Origin: Pseudomonadota bacterium
GTDB taxonomy: Bacteria; Pseudomonadota; Gammaproteobacteria; Burkholderiales; Burkholderiaceae_C
DNA length: 5,620 nucleotides
Assembly (NCBI GenBank): GCA_023394015.1
Contig: JAEXBL010000351.1
Location: forward strand, 1-5,620
Direction of reading: 5' to 3'
Part shown: one piece after another, positions 1-5,620 of the stretch
Layout: every line of letters begins with the position of its first letter
Position numbering within the stretch: the stretch's first letter is position 1
The notes under the pieces: model-generated
Seen by the model: the letters and a program-made list of their open reading frames with translations, nothing else
Databases searched by the model: none
What the model was told of the DNA's origin: nothing
Program-made: the position numbers and the translations under genes

Positions 1-390
1 CAGCATCCACAGGCCGCTGACGCGGTCGAGCACCACCGACCACGCGGGCGCCAGCGTGGCCGACCCGGCGCGGCGCAGCACCACGGCACGGTAGACGTCG
101 CCGCCGACCACGGCGCCGGGCAGCAGCGCGTTCAGGCCGATGGCCTGGAAGTACCAGCGCGTGGCGTCGCGCACGCCCAGCTCGGCGCCCAGCCAGCGCG
201 CCAGCGCGCGCCAGCGCAGTGCCGAGACCAGGTTGGAGGCGATGGCCGCCGCCAGCCCCGCCAGCAGCCAGCCGGGCTGCGCCTGCCGCAACTGCGCCAG
301 CACGCGCGCCGGATCGGCCAGGGCGATGACGGCGCCCAGCAGCGCCAGGCCGGCCAGGCCGCGCAGCAGGGCCTTGGCGCCGCGCGTCAC
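1..390 (-). CDS. LPG-synthase-TM / UPF0104-type integral membrane protein, N-terminal part (gene continues past the left edge)
   Basis: The first 130 residues are visible, reading leftwards. The family (lysylphosphatidylglycerol synthase TM region, also called UPF0104; YbhN and the C-terminal half of archaeal AglD belong here) consists of polytopic inner-membrane proteins proposed to move lipids or lipid-linked sugars; biochemical roles are proven for few members. Seen here: a hydrophobic helix at about residues 9-26, a second at 41-58 ending in a family-like S-A-L-R-W-R stretch (56-61), then N-A-L-L-P-G (87-92), G-G-D-V-Y-R-A (96-102) and L-D-R-V-S-G-L (121-127), which together are characteristic of the family. 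The start is a GTG at 390-388 overlapping the TGA (389-387) of the upstream glycosyltransferase gene. It is well bounded, because an in-frame TGA lies only three codons upstream (402-400). No Shine-Dalgarno sequence is evident, so translational coupling is likely. Family assignment is firm. A role as flippase for the polyprenyl-phosphate sugar made by the upstream gene is inferred from the overlap. Confidence 0.85.
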   Translation of the reverse strand, partial: MTRGAKALLRGLAGLALLGAVIALADPARVLAQLRQAQPGWLLAGLAAAIASNLVSALRWRALARWLGAELGVRDATRWYFQAIGLNALLPGAVVGGDVYRAVVLRRAGSATLAPAWSVVLDRVSGLWML

Positions 391-1406
391 GCTATTGATT
401 CAGGCGCTGCCGGCGCCGCAGAGGCGGTCGCCGGGGCCGCATCGGGCACCACTTCCTCGGCGTGGAACTGCGGCGCGCCGCCGGCCTCGTGGTAGATGCG
501 GGTGAGCAGCTCGCCGATCAGGCCGGCGCCGATGAGCTGCACGCCCATCAGCAGCAGCATCACGCCGGCCAGCAGCAGCGGGCGGCCGCCGATGTCCTGC
601 CCGAACAGCTTGAGGATCAGCAGCCAGCCCAGGATCAGCACGCCCGGCGTGGCCAGCCACAGGCCCAGGCCGCCGAAGGCGTGCAGCGGGCGCTGGCGGT
701 AGCGCATGAAGAAGACGATCAGGATCAAATCGAGGATGACGCGGAAGGTGCGGTCGATGCCGTACTTGCTGACGCCGCGCGTGCGCGCATGGTGGCGCAC
801 CGGCACCTCGGCGATGCGCGCGCCGGCCTCCTTGGCCAGCGAGGGGATGAAGCGGTGCAGCTCGCCGTAGAGGCGGATGCGGTCGATGATGGGGCGGCGG
901 TAGGCCTTGAGCGCGCAGCCGTAGTCGTGCAGGTGCACGCCGGTGGCGCGCGAGATCAGCCGGTTGGCGATGCGCGAGGGCAGCTTGCGCGAGAGCTCGG
1001 CGTCCTGCCGGTCCTTGCGCCAGCCGCTGACCATGTCGATGTCGGGGTCGGTCTCCAGCCGCTCCAGCAGCAGCGGGATGTCGCCCGGCGCGTTCTGCAG
1101 GTCGGCGTCCAGCGTGACCACGTAGCGCCCGCGCACGCGGTCGAAGCCGGCCTGCAGCGCGCTCGACTGGCCGTAGTTGCGCGCCAGCAGCACCGGGCGC
1201 AGCCAGGGTGTGGCGGCGGCCAGCTCGCGCAGCAGGCGCCGGCTGCCGTCGGTGGAGCCGTCGTCCACCGCCAGCAGCTCCCAGGTCAGCGGCTGGCCGG
1301 CCATGGCCGCGCCGATGCGCGCCACCAGGTCGGGCAGGTTGTCCACCTCGTTGTAGATCGGCACCACGATGGAGACATCGGGGACCGGCGTGCGGGGCTG
1401 GGTCAT
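387..1406 (-). CDS. Family 2 glycosyltransferase, polyprenyl-phosphate sugar synthase type (ArnC/GtrB/DPM1-like)
   Basis: The 339-residue protein is expected to transfer a sugar from a nucleotide-sugar to undecaprenyl phosphate on the cytoplasmic face of the inner membrane. The GT-A catalytic domain covers about residues 10-215: V-S-I-V-V-P-I-Y-N-E at 11-20, D-D-G-S at 48-51, R-N-Y-G-Q at 76-80 and the metal/sugar-binding D-A-D-L-Q at 100-104. Also family-typical are G-W-R-K-D-R at 128-133, D-Y-G-C at 161-164 and the basic R-T-R-G-x-S-K-Y-G motif at 208-216. An amphipathic segment (222-236) leads to two membrane helices (about 242-267 and 276-302). The last 25 residues are Ala/Pro-rich and look disordered. 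Length matches ArnC/GtrB proteins (about 310-340). The start is the ATG at 1406-1404; no clear Shine-Dalgarno precedes it. Its stop overlaps the start of the UPF0104-type gene, and it is divergent from the GT39 operon. The sugar cannot be read from sequence; the linked UDP-galacturonate genes make a hexuronic acid the best guess, with glucose, mannose or Ara4N-like sugars as alternatives. Confidence 0.93.
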   Translation of the reverse strand: MTQPRTPVPDVSIVVPIYNEVDNLPDLVARIGAAMAGQPLTWELLAVDDGSTDGSRRLLRELAAATPWLRPVLLARNYGQSSALQAGFDRVRGRYVVTLDADLQNAPGDIPLLLERLETDPDIDMVSGWRKDRQDAELSRKLPSRIANRLISRATGVHLHDYGCALKAYRRPIIDRIRLYGELHRFIPSLAKEAGARIAEVPVRHHARTRGVSKYGIDRTFRVILDLILIVFFMRYRQRPLHAFGGLGLWLATPGVLILGWLLILKLFGQDIGGRPLLLAGVMLLLMGVQLIGAGLIGELLTRIYHEAGGAPQFHAEEVVPDAAPATASAAPAAPESIA

Positions 1407-1507
1407 GGGGGTGTCGAATGGAGGCGGGATAATGGCCGTCGATTGTGCCTTGCACGGCGCCCCTTGGCGGGCTGCGCGTGTGGGCGCCGCTTTGTAGCCA
1501 GCCTTGC
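1407..1507. promoter_or_regulatory. Divergent intergenic region expected to carry promoters for both operons
   Basis: These 101 bases separate the start codons of two divergent transcription units, so promoters for both should lie here or in the adjoining 5' coding ends. The only -10-like element seen is GATAAT at 1428-1433 on the plus strand; the same patch reads CATTAT on the minus strand. Neither has a recognisable TTGACA-like -35 box at 16-18 bases, nor an extended -10 TG. Neither flanking gene has an obvious Shine-Dalgarno sequence. The region also holds an inverted repeat and a direct repeat, annotated separately. The regulatory role is inferred from gene orientation, and the exact promoter positions are unresolved. 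Confidence 0.45.
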
Positions 1508-1508
1508 A
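1447..1508. repeat. 8-bp direct repeat pair flanking the inverted repeat
   Basis: GCCTTGCA occurs at 1447-1454 and again at 1501-1508, with start-to-start spacing of 54 bases. The copies enclose the 1455-1489 inverted repeat. The second copy runs into the A of the GT39 start codon, where a ribosome-binding site would normally lie. The first copy is part of a small hyphenated palindrome, GTGC-CTT-GCAC (1445-1455). Possible readings are repeated protein-binding sites, the target duplication of a short decayed element, or coincidence. The sequence alone does not decide. Confidence 0.3.
1455..1489. repeat. 8-bp perfect inverted repeat in the leader of the GT39 gene
   Basis: CGGCGCCC at 1455-1462 pairs exactly with GGGCGCCG at 1482-1489, leaving a 19-base loop. 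If transcription starts near 1440, it would form a GC-only stem in the leader RNA ending 18 bases before the ATG at 1508. No run of T follows, so it is not a standard intrinsic terminator. It could act as an operator or a leader hairpin, or be chance in such GC-rich DNA. Confidence 0.35.
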
Positions 1509-3037
1509 TGAACACCTTCGCGGCGCCCGGCGCCTCTGCCTCGCTCTCCTCCCGTTCGCTCATCGCCCACCCGTTGCCGTGGCTGCTGGCGCTGGCGCTG
1601 GCCCACGTGCTGGTGCGGGTGGCGGTGTCGCCGGCGCTGAAGTGGGACGAGGCCGAGCAGATGCTGTGGTCGCAGCAGCTGGCGCTGGGCTACGGCGCGC
1701 AGCCGCCGCTCTACACCTGGCTGCAATGGGGCGTGAACCAGTTGCTGGGCCCCAGCGTGCTGGCGCTGTCGGTGCTGAAGCACGCGCTGCTGGCGCTGAC
1801 CTACGCGCTGATGTGGCTGGCCGGGCGCGAGCTGCTGGGCCCGCGCGGCGCCTGGTGGGCGGCGGCCAGCATGCTGCTGCTGCCGGCGCTGGGCTGGTAT
1901 TCGATCCGCGACCAGACCCACACCATCCTGGTCACCGCCATGGCCTGCGGCGCCTGGTGGCTGCTGCTGCGCATCGTGCGGCGCCCGCGCGCGCTGGAGT
2001 TTGCCGCGCTGGGCCTGGTCTGCGCGCTGGGGCTGCTGGCCAAGTACAGCTTCGGGCTGGTGATGGCGGCCATGCTGGGGGCGGCGCTGTCGGTGCCCGA
2101 ATCGCGCCGCGCCCTGCTGTCGCGCGGCTGGTGGTGGGTGCCCATCGTCGGCCTGATCGTGGTGGCGCCGCACGCCGCCTGGCTGGCCACGCACCTGCAG
2201 GAGGCCACCACCGGCACCATCGACAAGATGCAGATCCACCCCGAGCGGCGCCTGGGCAAGGGCCTGCTGAGCCTGCTGGACGTGGTGGCCGGCACGCTGG
2301 CGCTGTGGGCGCTGCTGGCGGGCTGGGCGTTTCGCGGCGCCTGGTGGCGCCGGCCGCTGGCGCCGGCGGCGCCTTGGGCGCACCGCGTGTTCGTGCGCTA
2401 CCTGGCGCTGGTGCTGCTGGCGCTGCTGGGCATGGTGCTGCTGGCGGGGGTGACCAACTTCAAGGGCCGCTGGGTGCTGCCGCTGCTGTGCATGGTGCCG
2501 CTGGCGGCGTTTGCCGCGCGGCCCGAGCTGCAGCAGCACCCGCGCGCGGGGCGCTACACCGGCGCCATCGTTGCGCTGGCGCTGATCCTGCTGCTGGCGG
2601 CGGGCCTGCGGCCGTGGTTCAGCGGCCTGCGCGGCGAGGCCGACGAGCTGAACCATCCCGCGGCCGAGCTGGGCCGGGCGCTGCAGCAGGCGGGCTATGA
2701 CGGCGTCAGCCCCATTGTCGCCGCCGACCACATGATGGCCGGCATGCTGCGCACGCGCTTTCCGCAGGCGCCGGTGGACGCCTGCACCGCGGTCGAGGAA
2801 GACGTGCCCAGCTGCGTGGCCGGCAACATCGCCCGCGCGCAGGCGGCCGGGCGGGGCTGGCTGCTGATCTCGCGCACCGACCGCATCGAGCCCGGCTGGT
2901 GGGCGCAGGCCGAGCGCGCCCTGCCGGCGCCGGTGCCGCCGCTGCAAACGCTGGTGCTGCCCTTTCACATGGTGCGCGAGGGCATGGCGCCGGCGCAGTA
3001 CCCCTACCGCTGGCAGCCGGCCGGAGCCAGGCCATGA
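1508..3037 (+). CDS. ArnT/GT39-type membrane glycosyltransferase (PMT_2 family)
   Basis: The 509-residue polytopic inner-membrane protein belongs to the class that transfers a sugar from a polyprenyl-phosphate carrier to a periplasmic acceptor such as lipid A, LPS core or protein. The first membrane helix (about 23-41) is followed by the hallmark acidic periplasmic-loop motif W-D-E (46-48) and Q-P-P-L-Y-T-W (65-71). A long series of Leu/Ala-rich helices follows, with L-L-A-K-Y-S-F-G at 176-183, typical of the family, and T-N-F-K-G-R-W at 316-322. The last helix is at about 352-368, then a soluble, presumably periplasmic domain of about 140 residues containing two cysteines (426, 436) that could form a disulfide. 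The ATG at 1508 was chosen because it gives the short cytoplasmic N-terminus usual in the family. An in-frame GTG at 1445 would add 21 residues resembling nothing and running through the leader hairpin. No clear Shine-Dalgarno is seen for either. The stop overlaps the epimerase start (ATGA). Family is firm; donor sugar and acceptor are unknown, with hexuronate inferred from the two downstream genes. Confidence 0.9.
   Translation: MNTFAAPGASASLSSRSLIAHPLPWLLALALAHVLVRVAVSPALKWDEAEQMLWSQQLALGYGAQPPLYTWLQWGVNQLLGPSVLALSVLKHALLALTYALMWLAGRELLGPRGAWWAAASMLLLPALGWYSIRDQTHTILVTAMACGAWWLLLRIVRRPRALEFAALGLVCALGLLAKYSFGLVMAAMLGAALSVPESRRALLSRGWWWVPIVGLIVVAPHAAWLATHLQEATTGTIDKMQIHPERRLGKGLLSLLDVVAGTLALWALLAGWAFRGAWWRRPLAPAAPWAHRVFVRYLALVLLALLGMVLLAGVTNFKGRWVLPLLCMVPLAAFAARPELQQHPRAGRYTGAIVALALILLLAAGLRPWFSGLRGEADELNHPAAELGRALQQAGYDGVSPIVAADHMMAGMLRTRFPQAPVDACTAVEEDVPSCVAGNIARAQAAGRGWLLISRTDRIEPGWWAQAERALPAPVPPLQTLVLPFHMVREGMAPAQYPYRWQPAGARP
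3023..3026 (+). promoter_or_regulatory. Shine-Dalgarno GGAG for the epimerase gene
   Basis: GGAG lies 7 bases before the ATG at 3034, inside the last codons of the GT39 gene. It is the only well-placed ribosome-binding site I could find in front of any gene in the window. It supports the ATG at 3034 as the epimerase start, rather than any longer reading into the GT39 gene. Confidence 0.55.
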
Positions 3038-4044
3038 GCGCCACCCTGGTCACCGGCTGCGCCGGCTTCATCGGCATGCACTGCGCCCAGGCGCTGCTGG
3101 CGCGCGGCGAGACGGTGGTCGGCATCGACAACCTGAACGCCTATTACGACCCGGCGCTGAAGGCCGCGCGGCTGGCGCGGCTCACGCCGCACCCGGCGTT
3201 CCGCTTCGAGCGGCTCGACATCGCCGACCGCGCCGCCGTGGCCGGGCTGTTTGCGCGCGTGCAGCCGAGCCGCGTGCTGCACCTGGCGGCGCAGGCCGGC
3301 GTGCGCTACTCCATCGAGCAGCCCGACGACTACACCGACAGCAACCTGCTCGGCTTTGGCCACATCCTGCAGGGCTGCCGCGCGGCGCGGGTGCGGCACC
3401 TGGTGTTTGCCAGCAGCTCCAGCGTGTACGGCGGCAACGCCCGCCTGCCCTACAGCGAGCACGACGCGGTGGACCACCCCATCAGCTACTACGCCGCCAC
3501 CAAGAAGGCCAATGAGGTGATGGCGCACACCTACGCGCACCTGTACGGCCTGCCCTGCACCGGGCTGCGCTTTTTCACCGTCTACGGCCCCTGGGGCCGG
3601 CCGGACATGGCGCTGTTCAAGTTCACCCGCGCCATGCTGGCCGGCGAGGCCATCGACGTGTACGGCGAAGGCCGGCTGGTGCGCGACTTCACCTACATCG
3701 ACGACATCGTGGAAGGCGTGCTACGCGTGCTGGACAAGCCCGCCACGGCCGACGCCGCCTACGATCCGCTGGCGCCCAACCCCGGCACCAGCACCGCGCC
3801 CTACCGCATCTTCAACATCGGCAACAGCCAGCCCACCGTGCTGATGGACTACATCACCGCGCTCGAATCGGCGCTGGGCACGGCGGCGCGCAAGCACCTG
3901 CTGCCGATCCAGCCCGGCGACATGCACAGCACCGCGGCCGACACCAGCGCGCTGCAGGCCTGGGTGGGCTTTGCGCCGGCCACGCCGGTTCATGAAGGTG
4001 TGGCACGCTTCGTTCACTGGTATCGCAACTTCTACAAGACATGA
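3034..4044 (+). CDS. UDP-glucuronate 4-epimerase (NAD-dependent, extended SDR family)
   Basis: This 336-residue cytoplasmic enzyme interconverts UDP-glucuronate and UDP-galacturonate through a 4-keto intermediate, using tightly bound NAD. The N-terminal Rossmann fold shows T-G-C-A-G-F-I-G (7-14, G-x-x-G-x-x-G) and the NAD-ribose-binding D32 in G-I-D-N-L-N. Further along are [11 protein letters not shown] (83-93), A-S-S-S-S-V-Y-G (126-133), and the catalytic Y153-x-x-x-K157. The stretches Y-A-A-T-K-K-A-N-E (153-161), [16 protein letters not shown] (178-193) and R-D-F-T-Y-I-D-D-I (217-225) are strongly typical of glucuronate 4-epimerases rather than GalE, as is the usual length of about 335. 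Q-P-G-D (293-296) matches the family, and the next residues read M-H-S-T. The ATG at 3034 overlaps the GT39 stop and has a GGAG seven bases upstream; the gene's own stop overlaps the dehydrogenase start. Its substrate is the product of that next gene, so the two form a UDP-Glc to UDP-GalA route. A UDP-xylose or UDP-GlcNAc epimerase is less likely. Confidence 0.93.
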   Translation: MSATLVTGCAGFIGMHCAQALLARGETVVGIDNLNAYYDPALKAARLARLTPHPAFRFERLDIADRAAVAGLFARVQPSRVLHLAAQAGVRYSIEQPDDYTDSNLLGFGHILQGCRAARVRHLVFASSSSVYGGNARLPYSEHDAVDHPISYYAATKKANEVMAHTYAHLYGLPCTGLRFFTVYGPWGRPDMALFKFTRAMLAGEAIDVYGEGRLVRDFTYIDDIVEGVLRVLDKPATADAAYDPLAPNPGTSTAPYRIFNIGNSQPTVLMDYITALESALGTAARKHLLPIQPGDMHSTAADTSALQAWVGFAPATPVHEGVARFVHWYRNFYKT

Positions 4045-5381
4045 AAGTCACCGTTTTCGGCACCGGCTACGTCGGTCTGGTTCAAGGGGCCGTGCTGGCC
4101 GACGTGGGGCACGAGGTGGTCTGCGTCGACATCGACGCCGCCAAGGTGGCCGCGCTGCAGGCCGGCCGCATTCCCATCCACGAGCCGGGGCTGGCGCCCA
4201 TCGTGCAGCACAACCAGGCCGCCGGGCGCCTGCGTTTCACCACCGAGGCGGCCGAGGGCGTGGCGCATGGCGAGCTGATCTTCCTGGCCGTGGGCACCCC
4301 GCCCGACGAGGACGGCCGCGCCGACCTGCAGCACGTGCTGGCGGTGGCGCGCACCATCGCCCGGCACATGACGGCGCCCAAGATCATCCTCAACAAGTCC
4401 ACCGTGCCCGTGGGCACCGCCGACAAGGTGGCAGAGGCCGTGCGCGCGGTGCTGGCCGAGCGCGGCGTCGACAGCGGCTTCGAGGTCGTCTCCAACCCCG
4501 AATTCCTCAAGGAAGGCGCGGCCGTGGCCGACTGCCGGCGGCCCGACCGCATCGTCATCGGCACCGACAGCGCCGCCGCCGAGGCCGCGCTGCGCGAGCT
4601 CTACGCGCCCTTCAACCGCAACCACGACCGCATCGTGATGATGGACGTGAAGAGCGCCGAGCTGACCAAGTACGCCGCCAACGCCATGCTGGCCACCAAG
4701 ATCAGCTTCATCAACGAGGTCGCCAACCTGGCCGAGCGCCTGGGCGCCGACATCGAGGCCGTGCGCCGCGGCATCGGCAGCGACCCGCGCATCGGCTACC
4801 ACTTCATCTACCCCGGCGTGGGCTACGGCGGCAGTTGCTTTCCGAAGGACGTGAAGGCGCTGATCCACACCGCCGAATCCATCGGCTTCACGCCCGAGCT
4901 GCTGCTGGCCGTGGAGCGCCGCAACGCCGCGCAGCGCCGCGTGCTGCCCGAGCGCATCGTGGCCCACTACGGCGGCAGCCTGGCCGGCAAGACCATTGCC
5001 GTGTGGGGCCTGGCCTTCAAGCCCGAGACCGACGACATGCGCGAGGCGCCCAGCCGCGAGCTGCTGCACGGCCTGTGGGCCGCCGGCGCGCGCGTGCGCG
5101 CGCACGACCCGGTGGCCATGGACGAGGCGCGGCGCATCTTCGGCGAGCGCGACGACCTGGTGCTGTGCGACACGCCCGAGGCCGCGCTGCAGGGCGCCTG
5201 CTGCTTGGCCATCGTCACCGAGTGGAAGCACTTTCGCGTGCCCGACTTCGAGCAGATGGCGCGCCTGCTGAAGGACCGCATGGTGTTCGACGGCCGCAAC
5301 CTGTACGAGCCGGCGCTGCTGGCGCGCCACGGCCTGGGCTACCAGTCCATCGGCCGGCAGGCTGTGGCGGCGGGCGCCTGA
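4041..5381 (+). CDS. ugd: UDP-glucose 6-dehydrogenase
   Basis: This 446-residue cytoplasmic enzyme oxidises UDP-glucose to UDP-glucuronate with two NAD. Its three family domains are all present: an N-terminal NAD-binding domain with G-T-G-Y-V-G (7-12) and acidic D30; a central helical dimerisation domain (about 200-295); and a C-terminal UDP-binding domain (about 316-420) with [13 protein letters not shown] (322-334). Active-site signatures are complete: K-S-T-V-P-V-G-T (119-126), S-N-P-E-F-L-K-E-G (151-159), E-L-T-K-Y-A-A-N-A (207-215, with the conserved lysine at 210), and [10 protein letters not shown] (261-270) with the catalytic Cys266 and Asp270. Length is normal for bacterial Ugd and nothing is broken. 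The ATG at 4041 overlaps the epimerase TGA by 4 bases; no separate Shine-Dalgarno is seen, so translational coupling is likely. As third gene of the operon it supplies the epimerase's substrate. GDP-mannose dehydrogenase is the nearest alternative, but the motif details and the neighbouring glucuronate epimerase favour UDP-glucose. Confidence 0.96.
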   Translation: MKVTVFGTGYVGLVQGAVLADVGHEVVCVDIDAAKVAALQAGRIPIHEPGLAPIVQHNQAAGRLRFTTEAAEGVAHGELIFLAVGTPPDEDGRADLQHVLAVARTIARHMTAPKIILNKSTVPVGTADKVAEAVRAVLAERGVDSGFEVVSNPEFLKEGAAVADCRRPDRIVIGTDSAAAEAALRELYAPFNRNHDRIVMMDVKSAELTKYAANAMLATKISFINEVANLAERLGADIEAVRRGIGSDPRIGYHFIYPGVGYGGSCFPKDVKALIHTAESIGFTPELLLAVERRNAAQRRVLPERIVAHYGGSLAGKTIAVWGLAFKPETDDMREAPSRELLHGLWAAGARVRAHDPVAMDEARRIFGERDDLVLCDTPEAALQGACCLAIVTEWKHFRVPDFEQMARLLKDRMVFDGRNLYEPALLARHGLGYQSIGRQAVAAGA

Positions 5382-5401
5382 TCGACCAGCGCCGGCGCCC
5401 G
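5371..5401. repeat. 8-bp perfect GC-rich inverted repeat spanning the ugd stop codon
   Basis: CGGGCGCC at 5371-5378 pairs exactly with GGCGCCCG at 5394-5401, leaving a 15-base loop that contains the ugd TGA. The RNA hairpin would end 17 bases before the next start codon. The following bases (GTTCGATTCACC) are not a T-run, so a classical intrinsic terminator is not supported. It might weaken read-through into the next gene, protect the upstream message, or be a chance pairing in GC-rich DNA. Confidence 0.35.
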
Positions 5402-5418
5402 GTTCGATTCACCACGCC

Positions 5419-5620
5419 ATGCCCCGCTTTGCCGCCAACCTGAGCCTGCTGTACACCGAGCTGCCGTTTCTCGACCGCTTCGAGGCGGCGGCGCGCGACG
5501 GCTTCGAGGCGGTGGAATACCTGTTTCCCTACGCCTGGCCGGCCGAGGAGTTGCGCGCGCGGCTGCGCGCCCACGGCCTGCAGCAGGTGCTGTTCAACGC
5601 GCCGCCGGGCGGGGTGGACG
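5419..5620 (+). CDS. hyi: Hydroxypyruvate isomerase-like sugar-phosphate-isomerase/TIM-barrel protein, N-terminal part (runs off the right edge)
   Basis: 67 residues are visible. Hydroxypyruvate isomerase interconverts hydroxypyruvate and tartronate semialdehyde in glyoxylate/glycerate metabolism in the cytoplasm; the related OtnI acts on four-carbon sugar acids. The visible part matches the start of that AP-endonuclease-2-like TIM barrel: [10 protein letters not shown] (3-12), F-L-D-R-F (17-21), [16 protein letters not shown] (23-38), then E-E-L (43-45) and V-L-F-N (57-60). The start is the ATG at 5419, giving the family's usual N-terminus; no clear Shine-Dalgarno is seen. It lies 37 bases after ugd on the same strand, so read-through is possible, but a hairpin sits between and its chemistry does not belong to nucleotide-sugar synthesis. 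One oddity: E. coli Hyi, as I recall it, has G-D-W after the P-x-G turn, whereas here residues 64-67 read G-G-V-D. This could mean a divergent subgroup. Fold assignment is good; exact substrate is uncertain. Confidence 0.8.
   Translation, partial: MPRFAANLSLLYTELPFLDRFEAAARDGFEAVEYLFPYAWPAEELRARLRAHGLQQVLFNAPPGGVD

Noticed and set aside
1405..1433. Sigma-70 promoter for the GT39 operon with GATAAT as -10
   Set aside because: Bases at the expected -35 distance (1404-1411) do not resemble TTGACA and there is no extended -10 TG, so it is mentioned only as a weak candidate within the intergenic region.
462..1511. Plus-strand open frame of about 350 codons opposite the GT2 gene
   Set aside because: Low-complexity Ala/Gln/Val/His-rich translation with no motifs. 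The minus strand here encodes a textbook GT2 enzyme.
1403..2968. Minus-strand open frame of about 520 codons opposite the GT39 gene
   Set aside because: Its translation is dominated by Gln, Arg, Ala, Pro and His with no domain pattern, which is what the antisense of a Leu/Ala-rich GC-biased membrane-protein gene produces. The plus-strand frame shows clear GT39 motifs and membrane helices.
3034..4044. Epimerase as UDP-glucose 4-epimerase (GalE)
   Set aside because: The [14 protein letters not shown] and G-P-W-G-R-P-D-M-A stretches match glucuronate 4-epimerases, and the next gene makes UDP-glucuronate.
4032..5330. Minus-strand open frame of about 430 codons opposite ugd
   Set aside because: Composition is that of an antisense shadow (Gly/Ala/His/Gln-rich), while the plus strand carries every UDP-glucose dehydrogenase signature.
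5371..5410. Intrinsic terminator after ugd
   Set aside because: There is a good GC stem but no T-rich tract after it, so the standard two-part signal is missing. It is kept only as an inverted repeat.
5401..5413. GGTTCGATTC resembling a tRNA T-loop (possible tRNA end or attachment-site remnant)
   Set aside because: The flanking bases do not form a T-stem: only the closing G-C pairs and the next positions mismatch. No acceptor, D or anticodon arms are present upstream, where ugd is coding.

Overview
The window is very GC-rich, with strong G/C third-position bias and tightly packed genes. The protein families and this codon use suggest a beta-proteobacterium, probably of the Burkholderiales (Comamonadaceae-like). 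That placement is an inference from sequence style, not from a marker gene.

Layout. Two minus-strand genes occupy the left end. A family 2 glycosyltransferase of the polyprenyl-phosphate sugar synthase type (1406 down to 387) overlaps by 4 bases the start of a lysylphosphatidylglycerol-synthase-TM / UPF0104-type membrane protein (390 down, running off the left edge). A 101-base divergent intergenic region (1407-1507) holds an 8-bp perfect inverted repeat and an 8-bp direct repeat, but no convincing promoter. Three plus-strand genes follow, joined by 4-base ATGA overlaps: an ArnT/GT39-like membrane glycosyltransferase (1508-3037), a UDP-glucuronate 4-epimerase (3034-4044) and UDP-glucose 6-dehydrogenase (4041-5381). 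After a 37-base gap, which contains most of a second GC-rich hairpin, comes the 5' end of a hydroxypyruvate isomerase-like gene (5419 to the right edge).

How the genes fit together. The dehydrogenase makes UDP-glucuronate and the epimerase turns it into UDP-galacturonate. The GT2 enzyme resembles those that load a nucleotide-sugar onto undecaprenyl phosphate, the UPF0104-type protein is a candidate translocation factor, and the GT39 enzyme resembles those that take a sugar from a polyprenyl-phosphate donor on the periplasmic side. Together they read as a compact route for decorating a cell-envelope acceptor (lipid A, LPS core or a protein) with a hexuronic acid, probably galacturonic acid. 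This is similar in logic to the rhizobial Rgt system and to Ara4N transfer by ArnC/ArnT. The individual enzyme classes are well supported; the pathway and its acceptor are inferred. The isomerase belongs to glyoxylate/glycerate metabolism and is probably a neighbour rather than a pathway member.

I saw no RNA genes, CRISPR arrays, insertion sequences or phage features.
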